From Aplidium turbinatum (taxonomy: Eukaryota > Chordata > Ascidiacea > Aplousobranchia > Polyclinidae): DNA of 64,000 nt. Position numbers and translations under genes: made by a program. Below the pieces are notes generated by a model that was given only the letters and a program-made list of their open reading frames with translations, searched no databases and was not told where the DNA came from. Location: contig OU964919.1 of the NCBI GenBank assembly GCA_918807975.1, positions 14,650,001 to 14,714,000 on the forward strand. The letters are read 5' to 3'. This document shows, one piece after another, positions 23,440 through 35,600 of the stretch (within the stretch, counting starts at the first letter, position 1; each line of letters opens with the position of its first letter).

Positions 23440-25560
23440 GACAGGGGGGTCTAGGTGGTACTTTTGGACCCGGGCCCGGAATATTTAAGAGGCCCGGATT
23501 TAAAAGATTCTCCGCGACTTCAAACATTATCAAGATCTTAATATAACACTATGTAACAAAAAAAGAAAAAAATTTTGTCCTTGGGAAATAATTGCTATTT
23601 TCTGTTTGCTTTTGCTTAAAAAATACAAAAAATCTTTATTGTACCACAATAACTACAGGTTTGTGTTCCTCAGATTAGTTTGAATTTTTTCTCATTTTTC
23701 ATGAAAATAGGCATATACATAACGTTGAAAATTTACTGTCAGCTGCTTCCAGCAATAGTTACCTAATAATGGGTATAATTAAGTAACAATTGGATTCTGT
23801 TTGCACACAAAGCCTTGCAAGGTTTTGCTTTTGGGATCAAACAAAAAAGGCTGAGCATTTTTGCAGTCGCATACTTTTCTTGAGCAATTTATTAACATTT
23901 ACTACTTTGCGAGATGCAACCCTACACGGTCTGTTTGTCTTGTCTTCAGCTCCAAGTTACTGGTGAAAAGCGCCCCTACTACCGCCATAAAAAAGATATA
24001 AACGATAGTGTCGGAAAATTGTCATTGACATACAAATCCAAAACAAGTACTATCTTTATAAGTCACCTGCTGAGTTACTCATTTCTACAATAGAGCAATG
24101 GGACTTAATTGGATGACAGTGTTCTACTTATTTCACAAAGAAGTTTTTCAGTGTTCTACACATTTAAAGACAGTTTATACTACTGCCATGATATTGAAAA
24201 ACTTTTTCAGGCTAAATTGGCATTTCCTGCAATCCTTGAGTGGAAGCTCTTCACCGACAGCTCATCTAGAAGTCTCACATCTGTATTGTTGAGTAACGCA
24301 GACAAGTGTGACAGTGTCCCTCCATTCTTCCGGCTTACTCAGTTTATATGAAGGAAGAATATTAAAACATCAAAATCGTGATAAGTGCATTGAAGTAGGA
24401 CCTCTACAATTGGGAGGTTGTTGGTGATTTCAAGATAGTGGCCTTCATAATGGCGCTTCAGGGTGGTTCTATCAAGTTTCAATGTTGTCTATGTCTCTGG
24501 GATAGCAGAAACACAGCTTTTCACTACAAGAAGAGGAATTGGCCTCCAAGAACCAGCTATGAGATTGGACTTTATAATGTAAAACAACAACCTCTGGTGT
24601 CTGAAGTTTAACAGACAGCTTGGACCTATTTCATGTCTGTAGTTAACAGATTTTTGGCCAATCACGAGACAGAAAATTACAGGGTGCTTTTTGATCAACT
24701 CAGAGATGCTTGTTAGAAAATGGGATGCAGGATGTCACTGAAACTACACGCACTACATGCTCACCTCGATCAATTCAAAGATAAAAAGGGCGACTCCTCA
24801 GAGAAACAAGGTGAAAGATTTGCTCAAGATATCAGGTTTTTGAGGATCGCTATATAAAGGCCAGTTGGCCTACAATGAAAGTATGATGGAGGACTACATA
24901 TGAACCGTTTACGTGAAAGAAAACTGATATATCATCGCCAATCTCAAAAAAAAAAAAACATTTCTTTGTAATTATGTTATAAGTTGTAAGTGCTTTACGT
25001 GATGACGTATAAGTTTGCTCTGTAATAATTTTGACCAAAGGCCTGTAGCAGGGTATTCAGGCCTTTAGGTCTCCTATCATGTTTGTAGCCTAAATTAAAA
25101 TCGCGTTTTATACATGTTTTTGTCTTGTTTATGTATTTAAAGAATCTCTGAAACAACGTTCATCGTCATTATTTTAGAGTGACAACACAGACAACAATAA
25201 ATAATAATCTCAGATTTAACTTTTTATATTGATTTAAAAAGATATAGTGGGAGCCAATGCATTAAAAAGGCACAATTAGCCAGAAGATCCAATAAATGAA
25301 TCTCATTAAGTCAAAACCGAAGTTTGAACTTTATGAGTGCTCATTTTTGTTGATTTAGGCCATATTAAATCAGGAAATAATAGTTTTAACCCAAGGACAA
25401 ATTTTGTGTTACATAGTGTAATCAGATCTAAAGGAATTGCCTTGATCTAAAAAAGGATCAGAGGTTAAAACAGCCACTTCAGCCGTCAAATGGTAAAGTT
25501 CCGGGCCCCCTTTCGGGTACCGGGCCCACTTCAGATCTCTGGTGGTAAAATAGCCACTTC
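23440..25560. mobile_element. Decayed DNA transposon of unassigned class
   Basis: Bounded roughly by GGACCCGGGCCCGGA on the left and GGTACCGGGCCC on the right. The ends are too decayed to fix, and no target duplication was found. The coding remnant is at 24098-24960. Confidence 0.4.
24098..24960 (+). pseudogene. Transposon-associated protein remnant (RMSLK...HLDQF family)
   Basis: Fragments in several plus frames read LEWKLFTDSSSRSLTSVLLS and later CRMSLKLHALHAHLDQF, then GERFAQDIR and DRYIKASW. I recognise this order (an FIDSS-like core, then a SLKxHFLHSHLDFFPENLG-like block and a GERFHQDI-like block) from uncharacterised multi-copy proteins of cnidarians and insects that behave as transposon genes. 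At least three frame breaks exist. Function and superfamily are not known to me. Confidence 0.5.
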
Positions 25561-26427
25561 AGCCACCAAAAAGTAAAATAAAAATTTAGTTTAGTCTAGT
25601 ATAGTGATTTCCCTATCCACAAATATTTAATGAAATATAACCCGAAACACGAATTTCAAAATAAACAAGTTAATGTTTGTTTAAACTCAAAAACTTAAAT
25701 GGCACAGGTAACAATATTGCTATCTATCTCTAGACTAAAAATTAGACCAAAACCGCTTTTCAGATTGAGCAATCATCAAATGTTTGACTTAGGCCCAAAA
25801 ACTTTTCCCAAATCAATTTGAAGACTTTCTGACTGTCTGCACTAACTTCGCTGTAAATTCTTTTCTGGAGAGCCTAGAATGACCAGTGAAACATCAATGG
25901 AATCGGAAAGTAATATACTCTAGCGTAGCACCATGTGACAAATGAAAGTTCAAAAAAGCAACCTTTTGTGGTTCATGACCCCTTTTAGGTGTTTTACAGC
26001 CAGTGTTGTACGTTGACGCCGTCAATTTGATGGCGTCATTTGACGGCGTCAACTTTTTGTTGACGCTGAGGCTAGCGCCGTAATTTTATCTTTTAGTTGA
26101 CGGAAGTGATAGCGCCGTCAATTATTTTGCCGATTTTAAGCGTCCAGCGCTATGCGTCATTTTTTGTTTTCATGGAAAAATTCGCTTCACAATAAGAGTT
26201 TCACAAAGTATTCTGGCCAGCGCATGTCATCCGAATTACCCGATTTCGCTTTGGTTGGAATAGCTACCTGGAATACAAGCGGAAGAAGCTCGCCAAATGG
26301 TGATCACTCATATCGTGATCAGTACCGAGAACGAGGGATCAGAGCGAGAAAGCGAAAAATCAATGAATGTCATCACGGTTTATATTTATCAAACTACTTT
26401 AAATGAAATAAACAATATTATTCATGC

Positions 26428-27525
26428 CAGGCGCGGATCTATGGGGGGGGAGCCCAAGGAGCCCGGGCCCCCCCCCCAAAAATTTTGTGAGAAATTGTTG
26501 AATGGTTTGATATGCTTCTAAACAGCTGATATTAGTCCCAATGCGGACTTAACTTATCCCGGAGGGGGAGGGGGAATTATTTTTTGTTATTATTAAGGTT
26601 GAAATTATCCATCGATTATACATTTTAATAGCAACATTTGTTGGAGCTGGCTCAGCAGAAACCAACGCTGAGCCAAATGACGTCAGTTGAAACAATCTGA
26701 AACCTGAATTGTTTTATAGTTTTTAGCCTTCATCATAAGCCTACAATTTCAATCAATTACCGTAGGCTATATGTCTGCAAACATACATATATCCAATTGG
26801 TCATGGACACTGCATACAGGGTTTTAAACCAGATTTCAAGTTTACTTTGCATGCTTAGCAATTTTTATTCCAGCAAAATTTATTGATGAACATGGTTGTT
26901 TTAATGTCTATTTTATAGCATATCGTATATGTCGTAGTATCATTGTTCCCAATGGCGTGGACAAGGGAGGGGGGGTTGGGGGTTACAACCCCCCCTTTGG
27001 CACGCGTGTGACGTCACGATATTGAGAATGATGCTTTCAGTCTCTATGTCTCCAAAACAAAGTTTACCTAATTTTAAGCGAAACTGCATTAAAAGAGCGA
27101 GTTTTGCCAATATCAAACATCTCAACAAGGAATTAGCAACAAGAAAACATAGAGACTTAGCTTTATTACCGAAAAAATGCCGAAGAAAACATGATCTTAT
27201 CTTTTTGCTATGCCACCGGACAGCACCAAATTACAGGAATATTTATACCCATATTTTTGTTGAAAATGCTCTCAGAATGCATCAAATTCAAAGTAATTTT
27301 TCAAAATTTTTTGGGGGAGGCCCCCAGACCCCCCGCCGCTAGGTGTCGCCTCTGTCGAACACGCAGTGGGGCTTTGTCTGCCAGAATACGCCGTAGGGCT
27401 TAACCCCCCAAATTCCTGGCTACACCACTAATTGTTCATATCTGTTTTATCTTCTTCTTACTTTTTAATTCATTTTCAAATTTTCTGCCCCCCCCCCAAA
27501 AAAAAAACTTCTACATCAGCGCCTG
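26428..27525. mobile_element. hAT MITE (CAGGCGCGGAT family), copy 2, split
   Basis: Ends CAGGCGCGGATCTATGGGGG and CATCAGCGCCTG; exact 8-bp duplication ATTCATGC (26420-26427, 27526-27533). It is inserted in the LINE and split by the element at 26950-27430. Confidence 0.9.
26950..27430. mobile_element. hAT MITE (CAGTGGCGTAGCCA family), copy 1
   Basis: Ends CAATGGCGTGGACAAGG and GGCTACACCACTA; 7 of 8 bases of the duplication ATTGTTC(C/A) match. The empty site is visible in the sister MITE at 20611-20888. The open frames across it are not genes. Confidence 0.85.
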
Positions 27526-27951
27526 ATTCATGCTATGCCAGCAAAACCTAGCAGTGGCATCGATGAAATACCATCCATAGTTGTAAAGTCAACCCCAAAC
27601 AATATGCTGCATGCTTAACTCATATATTTAACTTATCTTTAACAAGTGGAAAATTCATAAATTCACTTAAGTTGGGAAAGGTGATACTTATCTTTAAAAA
27701 GGGTAGCTGCAAAGATTCAAACAACTACAAACCAGTCAGCCTACTACCTGTTTTTTCAAAGATATTAGAAAGAATCATGTACAACAGATTATACTCGTTT
27801 TCAATTAGACACAATTTTTTCTATAACAATCAATGTGGTTTCAGAAAAAATCATTCCACAAGCCATGCTGCTTCAATGCTAATAGAAAGTATCACCAGTA
27901 TACTCAATGACAACCATCTTGCATTACGAATCTTTCTTGATTTATCTAAAG

Positions 27952-29484
27952 CAGTGGTTCCCAACCTTTTTGTTGTCACGGACCCCTTTAGACAAATTAT
28001 TAATTCTGCGAACCCCTACCTAAATTTTGCCTGAAACTCAATTAACATACTATTGACTATTGCAAAGAAATTTATTTTCACACGAGTCAGTTTAATCACA
28101 GTACTATTGACTATTGTAATAATTATGCTACTCAACTATATTGTACGGTGTCATATTGCATTGCCGCTGTGACTCCTGCGGCAAATATCAGGTTAAAACA
28201 GTTGCTCAAATAAAAAAATGAATGAATTGTTCAAGAAATGTCAGCAGTATTTGAATATTAAGGTGACCCAAAGTGCCATGTCGAAACTTTTTCAACGTAA
28301 GCAAATTTAATGAGATGGTTGTTGTTGCCTTTCCTGAACTGCGGTTGAGTATTTGACAATGCAACACGCATGTCATCTTCAACGTCCACTGTCCAGGCGA
28401 TTTCGATGTTGTTTTTATTGTAACACGAGCTGAGAATCCTGCCTCACAAAGGTTAAGTGGTTATAAATGGTAACAAAACAATAATCGCTTGCTTTGCCAA
28501 GAATGGCAGGTTTGCAGTTGTGAGCACCAAAATTCTTCCACAGTTTTTGAATGAAACTCAATGCGATGCGTAATAACTCTTTTGATCTCAAATCAATCAG
28601 GTCATCTTAACTGAGATCGTCATCGCTAATGTTGTTCAAATCAAGGAAAGGATTTCGAATCTATGTTTCAACTTCGTTCGGCAAGTGTTCTAAATTAATA
28701 TAACGTTGAAATGAGATTTGCAGGGTTTCAAACGTGCGCAAAAATTTTCTCTCAGAGATCAAAAGAGTACATTCTCTTTGAGTTTCATCCATCAAGATAA
28801 GATCTTCTAACATTGGAAAGTTAGCGTAATTACCTGCTTCCAATCTGCGTTTCCAAACCGGCAACTTGGCTAAAAACGCTTTCAGTTTTTCAGCTGCATC
28901 AAATATTGTCACACCTGGTTCTTGAATGCCACGATTAACATTGTTAATATGATCGGAAATATCGGCTAAGTAGGCCATGCCGTATAGAAAACTTTTACTC
29001 TCGAACAATTTTGAGAGGGGACTTCCTTTTCCTTTCAAAAGAGTTGATACCTGATTTTTTAGCTGCTGCAGTCGTTTTAAAACTTCTCTAGATAACCAAC
29101 GTACCTCAGACTGATACAAAAGTAGCCTACTCCGTAATCTACTTCTTGACAGAGCGCTTTGAAAGTGCGGTGGTTTACAGCTCTGCTTTTGATGAAATTA
29201 ACGACTTTCACGCAATTCGTCAGAATTTCTTTGAGACTTGCTAGTAAAGTTTTTGCTGCTAAGGCGTACCTGTGCAAGAAGCAATGGGTAACAACCACGC
29301 GAGGAGCTTCGTTTTTTACTAAAGCAGCAAATCCGGATTTGTTCCCGAGCATAGCTGGTGCTCCATCCGTGCATATAGAACAAAGTTTTGTTTTTTTTCA
29401 AAATTAATCAAGGTAATCACGGACCCCCAAATGCTTTCTCACGGACCCCCAAGGGGTCCGCGAACCCCAGGTTGGGAACCACTG
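27952..29484 (-). mobile_element. hAT (ZBED5/SCAND3-like) inserted in the LINE
   Basis: Ends CAGTGGTTCCCAACC and the inverse GGTTGGGAACCACTG; exact 8-bp duplication ATCTAAAG (27944-27951, 29485-29492). It splits the LINE frame between LSKA and FDTIDH. The transposase remnant is on the minus strand. Confidence 0.93.
28010..29352 (-). pseudogene. hAT transposase remnant, ZBED5/SCAND3 type
   Basis: Minus-strand frames 29352-29077 (MLGNKSGFAALVKNEAP, THCFLHRYALAAKTL, VKVVNFIKSR) and 29119-28661 (SEVRWLSREVLKRL, FLYGMAYLADISDHIN) match the middle of ZBED5/FAM200/SCAND3-type hAT transposases; a C-terminal dimerisation part with LCEAGFSA follows in another frame. It lacks its N-terminus and has frame breaks. 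Confidence 0.75.
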
Positions 29485-31188
29485 ATCTAAAGCATTTGAC
29501 ACCATTGACCATAAAATATTGCTAGCTAAATTATATCATTTCGGAATAAGAGGCGTGGCCTATGATTGGTTCATGAGTTACCTGAGTAATAGAAAACAAA
29601 GAGTGGTTTTCAATGGCACACTATCTTCTAATGTTAACAACATATCTTTGGGTGTCCCACAAGGGTCTATCTTAGGCCCCTTCTATTTCTGATTTGTGTA
29701 AACAACTTTCCTAACTGCCTTCAATACGGAACTGCAATTATGTTTGCAGATGACACCCCCATTATATATAAAAGTAAAACCGTTTCTACTGTATATGATC
29801 TGGCAAACCAAGAGCTTGTATGCATAGATCAATGGCTATCAACAAATCGATTGTCTCTAAATGTCACCAAAACCAAACATATATTATTTTCAAGTCAAGA
29901 TAGCAAGTCATTATCATGCAACCCACCCTTGAATATTCGAAAAAACTACATAGAACAAGTTGCCTCAATAAAGTTTTTGGGAATAATTGTAAACGAGCAT
30001 TTGTCATGGAAATCTCATATGGAAATCTTGCTTCAAAAAATAAGATCAACACTCTGCGTCACAAAAAAAATTAAGCCTTTCCTAAACAAACAAGCACTTC
30101 TCTCCATTTACCATTCTCTAGTTGAGAGTCAGATATTATATTGTATCTCAACATGGTGTCATGGAAACAAAACTACATTGCAAAAGCTACAAAATAACTT
30201 TTTTCGTACTGTATTTGACATTGACCGCAGAGAAAGCATAAAAGGTGTAATGGAACTCAATATTTTAAAATCAATTTACCACATAAAAAATACAGAGATT
30301 GCAACTTTCATGTTTAAATATTCAAAAAAGCTACTTCCCACAACATTCAATCATTCAATGATATAATTATGTGTAAACAATCAAGTAGCCTAACAACAAG
30401 AAGTAGCCTAACTCTCCATATATTCCTATATATTGCAGAATTGACACCTGCAAACAATCAATACGGTACATGGGGCCAACAGTTTGAAACAAGCTTCCAA
30501 CTACCATAAGAAATTAATGTAAAATTATAAAAGGCTTTAAATCAAAAATGAACAAGCTAAATTTTCTTTGAAATAATCCTATCTAAGTATTACATACACC
30601 AAACATACTGTAGGGCAAAGGCAGGTTAGTTGATACAATTTTCACATTTAGTGAGATTTTACTAAAACTGTAGGATATAGAAACACCATTTATGGTGCTA
30701 AAGAAACTTCGTTTTTTGGGCTAACTTTCCCCCAAGTTTAGTCTGTTTGATATCACTGGTTATCTGTTCAGACTCATTCAAACATACATCTCCGGTTTGT
30801 ATCAACTAACCTTCCAAGAAGGTTAGTTGATACACCTATGAGGTTAGTTGATACATGGAACTTCTAGTTGATACGATCAAAATACGCCTCAATTATACTG
30901 AGAATATAATATACTTTATAGGCTACTTTTGAAATTTATACTCAAACTGCTGTAGTGTAGATAGTAGAACCATATTGCCAGGTCAGGGTTAACCAAAATC
31001 CATGACAGTGCTGCAGTCTTATAGTGTTATCTAGTGTAAAATGTGATAAAGATATTTTACATCCGGATGTTCTTCCTAACGCCAACCTGTTATACAGATT
31101 TGGAAATTGACATAATTGTCAATTCTTATGACAGCCAGGGTTTACGTACAACGTACAGTAAGAGAGTCTTCAGTTGATCTGTAGCATC

Positions 31189-31490
31189 CAGTGGCGTAGC
31201 CAAGGGGGGGGGGGGGGGAGGTTCGGGGGTTACAACTCCCTTTGGCACGCGTGTGACGTCACGATATTGAGAATGATGGTTTCAGTCTCTATGTCTCTGA
31301 AACAAAATTTGCCTAATTTTAAACGAAACTGCATCAAAAGAGCGAGTTTTGCCAATACCAAACATTCAAATATCTCAGCCAGGAATTAACAAGAAAACAT
31401 AGAAACAGCTTTATTACCAAAAAATGCCCAAGAAAACATGATCTTATCTTTTTGCTATGCCACCGGACAGCACCATTTTACATTAATACA

Positions 31491-31525
<35 letters not shown>

Positions 31526-31712
31526 GTATTTATACCCACATCTTTGTTGAAAATGCTCTCAAAATGCACCAAATTCAAAGTAATTTTGCAAATTTTCTGG
31601 GGGAGGCCCCCAGGGCCCCGCCGCTGGGTGTCGTCTTTGGCGAAAACGCCGTCGGGCTTCGCCCGCCGGCTGTCAAAACCCCCTCTTTTCAAAATTCTTG
31701 GCTACGCCACTG
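31189..31712. mobile_element. hAT MITE (CAGTGGCGTAGCCA family), copy 2
   Basis: Ends CAGTGGCGTAGCCAAGG and CTTGGCTACGCCACTG. The interior matches copies at 26950 and 59392. The target duplication is not clean. It contains a TA microsatellite near 31485-31523. Confidence 0.85.
31485..31523. repeat. (TA)n microsatellite
   Basis: An almost uninterrupted run of TA dinucleotides within the MITE at 31189-31712. Confidence 0.9.
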
Positions 31713-32699
31713 CATCGATCAGTTTTTCTTTTATAAAACTGGGGCATGTTGTCAAAGAGGCCTTACTAATTCTGTGATGTTGTCAAGTTCACAGGTTCTG
31801 CAGCTTCATTTACACACAGCTCAAAAGTTCAACAGCTAATTCCAAACCAATTTACAGAGTTTCACATGTTGGCCTATTTTACCTGAAAATATGGTTGAAA
31901 TATTGCAGGTTAATGAATGTATGAATGCAGGTTAGTTGATACAGTGTATCAACTAGCCTGGGCTAAAATGTATCAACTAACCTTTTCCTTACTTTTATCA
32001 AAAATGTGTCTGCCATCAATCTAACTAAGTCGGTTAAAAATGATTTGATTAATGCAATGATACTATACACCAATATACTGCCTGTCGCCAATAAGTTAAT
32101 CTTTTACCGTTTTTCAAACACTCAAGAATTAACTGAATTGTAAATTTGAAAAAATTTACAAAAAAACTCAATTTTTGAACATTTCGCATTATATTACAAA
32201 CTTGAAATTGGATAACAGCGGAATCATCATGTCACCACTCAATCATTATTCTTCACCAGTTGGTGGCGGTATTTGTACAAAATCCGTTTTCTGGAATCCG
32301 TTTTTAGTGGTGTATCAACTAACCTTCTGTATCAACTAACCTGCCCTTGCCCTACTACTATTTCTTTGCCCAGCAATGATAGGCCAATGTGTGTAGATTT
32401 ATTAACAAAATAGTAAGATTGTAGGTAGGCTAAGCTACTACTACTGGCTTTCTTGTTCTTGTGTTTATTGTCCACAGAAGTTCTACAGAGTCTGCAGAAG
32501 TTTTTCCATCTTCTTCGACCAATCGCCATCTTTCGGTGTCTTGGACTGGATCGTCATGCTATTATCTGTTTGTCTGCAATTTTTTCTACGTAATATGCCG
32601 AATTGGATTTTTTTTACTTTTATTTTGGTTTAACGTGTAAAACATAAGGTAAACCTAACCCAAATTTCTCATATTACTGTGACATGCCACTACTACATC

Positions 32700-32785
32700 C
32701 CTGCTAGTGATGCCTGTCATTTTTGCATTAATTCAACGTTTGCTGACGTTGGATCGGTGTGGAGGTGACGAGTTTAACTGACTGG
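32700..32785. repeat. Palindromic MITE copy 7
   Basis: CTGCTAGTGATG start, TTGCATTAATTCAACG and GACGTTGGATCGGTG arms, AACTGACTGG end. Confidence 0.55.
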
Positions 32786-33314
32786 GGTCTAAAATAATCG
32801 CTTTATCAACGCAACTTTGTAACAAAGCACGCTTGATATCTTCAAGACATAACTTTCCTGGGTATAATTCGATTTCTGCAAGATGATGGTGTTGTTTTTG
32901 CTAGTTTGTTTTATTTGTTTTTGTCATTGTTTTCATGTCGTCAAGTTATGGCCTATCTATTTTGTGATTTGTGCAAGGCATGGTGCGTTGCGCTTGAAAT
33001 GGCTTTACCCGTGGTAGGATTTCTTTGTGGGGTTTTCTTTGCCTGCCTTGCTCTTATTTGCTATGAGCTAAACGCACCAAGACGTGTTCCCCTCACGACC
33101 ATCAGCACTCTTGATAACGCACCATGACTGATCTTCATAGCAACTGTCCATACAAATCTTAAATATATCAGCTAAAGCTATGTGGGCTAATAAAGCTATA
33201 GCCTAAATTGATGTTTTTTATTTTATTTTTTTGTAACATTTTATTTTCCCTTTACATCTTAAATTTTTCTGAAGGTGTTGCGACCGTGCCAAATTTTTTT
33301 CAACTCAATAACTT

Positions 33315-33441
33315 ACTTTGGTCACAAGCACGTTTTAACGTTCGCGTTTTGTCGCTTCTACCTTTTTCTCGACTTTGCTATGTTGACGTGTTAGCTATTG
33401 TTTTTGATATGATGATCAGTAATAAAAACAACTGAACTGAA
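33315..33441 (+). repeat. Dispersed repeat, copy B
   Basis: Shares GTTTTGTCGCTTCTACC and an AATAAAAACA end with 4911-5037. Confidence 0.35.
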
Positions 33442-33599
33442 CGGTGGTTGAAGGTACTTTATTTCAAGAGCTCTGTGCCCCTGCAAAGAGCGATATTGGT
33501 TCAGTGTAGGCTACCTCGTTAAAAGATTTATATATGCTAAGCCATCACAACACGCTTGGAATAAATGGAATAATGATACCTTTCCGAGTAAACGTTTTC

Positions 33600-33765
33600 A
33601 AGACTTGTTTTTGAAATACAACACAACACACCAATACCATTCAGCGCTGCTGTGGAACGCATGTTTTCACTTGGAAAGGACATTATGCGTCCCAAACGTA
33701 GTAGATTGTCAGACAAACGTTTTGAAATGCTTGTGTTTCTACAAGGAAATAACTAATAAGCTAAA
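33600..33765 (+). pseudogene. hAT transposase C-terminal dimerisation segment
   Basis: One plus frame reads TPIPFSAAVERMFSLGKDI, then MRPKRSRLSDKRFEMLVFL, the conserved hAT C-terminus (family form: S-x-x-VERLFS-x-G-x-I-x-x-x-R-x-R-L). It belongs to the 26001-34012 element; the rest of the transposase is lost or too decayed to see. Confidence 0.75.
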
Positions 33766-34084
33766 GCAGCTAGTTACAAGACAGTCTCAAAACGTAAAAA
33801 CCTGCTCTTTATTTATAGCTATTGTTAGCCTAAACTTGGTTGAAATACTTCCGTTTTGTGAGACCCTGGCTAAAATAGCGCTAGAAATTAGCGCTGACGC
33901 CGTCAATTTCTTTACGAGCTTACGCAGTAGGCTACTTTACGCCGTAAAGTTTTTAGGCAATTCGCGCTGACGCTGACGCCGTCAATTTATTTCACTGACG
34001 CGTACAACACTGTTTACAGCCTGCGACCCCCTTCCTGCTATGTTTTCTATAGATATATAAAAATTCGCACAAAAATACATTTCA

Positions 34085-34565
34085 ATAACATTTAATTTCA
34101 AAGAACCGGTAAATGTCACAACTTTTAATGCGACGATTGACTCTGCAACTGCTTGGCCAACTTCGAAATTAGTCGTTGAGTGCTTGATAACGCCAATCTC
34201 ATATCATCTTCAACTTTCCTTCGATTTCTTGCCATCGTTTTGATGTGGACAAGAGCTGAAAAACCACTTTCGCAAAGGTAGGCCTAAGTTATGTTGTGAC
34301 AAATGGAAACAATATTCGAAAAGCTAATTCTGATAGTTGTGGGTATGATTTACGCATAAATAACGCACCAGAACTTGGGCATTTCATGAAAAACGTCACT
34401 TACGGAAGAATCATTTTCAAGATCATAAAATTGGTCTTGTAATTCATCTGGAATATCAGCAACATCCAAAGCAGTAGAGAACGGATTTCGTACAAATGCA
34501 GCATCTATTTCCTTGAGCTCAGAGAAATATCGTTCAACTTGAACAAACGATGATAAATTGGCCTA
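34085..34565 (-). pseudogene. C-terminal remnant of a second ZBED5/SCAND3-like hAT
   Basis: The minus strand reads VERYFSELKEIDAAFVRNPF, then DIPDELQDQFYDLENDSS, and after breaks CESGFSALVHIKTMARNRRK, the expected order for this family. Its own terminus, with CATGACCCCTTTT, appears to continue left of the element at 26001, so this older hAT was split by the 8-kb one. Confidence 0.7.
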
Positions 34566-34648
34566 GCCTACAACCGAGCTACCCGTTCTCTTTTGTAACA
34601 GTGCAACCAATCAGTCACTTGCTGGGGGTTAGTTGTTCAGTTGTTACT

Positions 34649-35021
34649 CAGGGGCGCCGGAAGCGGGGGGGCAATGGTGCCCTTTTAAGGTCACGCAAGC
34701 TACTGCACATTTTGCAATATAGGCCTAACAATTTCTGCTATTCGCTTTTAGCCTAATTATAATTTCATTTTTGCCTTAAAATAATATTCATAGCACAAAA
34801 TTCTGCAACACAGTAGGTTACATCATTAGGCTATAAAATAGCATGATTGATGTCCTTCATTGTATACCGGACACTTGTATCATTACTCGATAGTGAGCTG
34901 ATAGATGAGCATTATCGCTACATCTTATCTTAAAACTTTTTAAAAAATTGACATTTCAGCAAACAAAAGTGCCCTTTCTCATAATCCTGCCCCCCAGTCA
35001 AAAATCGTTTCGGCGCTCCTG
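34649..35021. mobile_element. Short non-autonomous hAT
   Basis: Ends CAGGGGCGCCGGAAGCGGGG and the inverse TTTCGGCGCTCCTG; exact 8-bp duplication TTGTTACT (34641-34648, 35022-35029); 373 bp. Confidence 0.92.
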
Positions 35022-35389
35022 TTGTTACTCGTGCAGGACATTTCTATTGAAAATCCTCAAATTTTCAATAAGTCGTTTCTTGCCCTTGTGCGTTAAGTGC
35101 ACTATAATCTTTGTAATAAAGCTGGCCAAATACAAAGTTTTGGCTTTACTTTTTCGCTGCGCACAAAGTGCAATGCCATTCTGAACCAGGGAATCTACAC
35201 TCTGTCTGCTCGTCTACAGCACGTCACATCTCTAGCATAGGCTATACGCTACCCTAATTAATTATTGTAACTGTTTATTGTAACTAATTATTGTAACTGT
35301 TTTACGAACAATTAGTGTTGCAGTCAATTACATCCACGAAGAAATGCTTTACGAAGAATTGTTTCACGAACAACTGTTTACGAAAAAAC

Positions 35390-35600
35390 GTTGGACACCA
35401 CCGATATTGACGGGTTGAAGTCTTGTTGCCGGGAAATTATTCCATTTCCATCCATTAGATGCCGCTGAATAGTGAGCAATCCTTAACGTGCGTAGCTCAA
35501 GCGCACACCCGGAGAGTCGAACCAGCGCCGCTTGATCTTGAAGTTTCTTCGTTCCAGAAGTCACGCGCTATAACCAATTGAGCTATCGGGCGGGCTTGTT
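35390..35600 (-). repeat. tRNA-derived SINE, copy 2 (minus strand)
   Basis: The head on the minus strand reads CCGATAGCTCAATTGGTTAT (A-box) and GCGCTGGTTCGACTCTCC (B-box), then the same body as copies 1 and 3. The open frame across it is not a gene. Confidence 0.85.

Larger units (their letters stand above)
26330..30590 (+). mobile_element. LINE (Jockey/CR1/L2-like), interrupted twice
   Basis: Reverse transcriptase fragments are colinear on the plus strand: IHAMPAKPSSGIDEIPS (spanning the first insertion), IFKKGSCKDSNNYKPVSLLP, NQCGFRKNHSTSHA, LRIFLDLSKA, then after the second insertion FDTIDHKILL, LGVPQGSILGP and a degenerate block reading QMTPP where FADD is expected, then 29740-30366 with FLGIIVNEHLSWKSHM. 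Insertions at 26428-27525 and 27952-29484 split it at exact 8-bp duplications. Several stops and frame changes are present, so it is dead. The 5' end and endonuclease are not found. Confidence 0.85.
30611..32354. mobile_element. Element with TATCAACTAACC subterminal array
   Basis: Terminal repeats TAGGGCAAAGGCAGGTTAGT and its inverse (26 of 27 bases match over TAGGGC to GATACA). The 14-base motif GGTTAGTTGATACA recurs about ten times within 350 bases of either end in both orientations. No matching target duplication was found, and no transposase is visible. It is interrupted by 31189-31712. Confidence 0.75.
26001..34012. mobile_element. Large hAT element, host of a nest of insertions
   Basis: Ends CAGTGTTGTACGTTGACG and the inverse GCGTACAACACTG; exact 8-bp duplication TTTACAGC (25993-26000, 34013-34020). 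Subterminal TGACGGCGTCAA motifs are repeated at both ends. About 6 kb of the 8 kb are later insertions: a LINE with hATs inside it and an element at 30611-32354. A transposase C-terminus remains at 33600-33765. The site it entered was itself part of another hAT, whose remnant is at 34085-34565. Confidence 0.85.
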
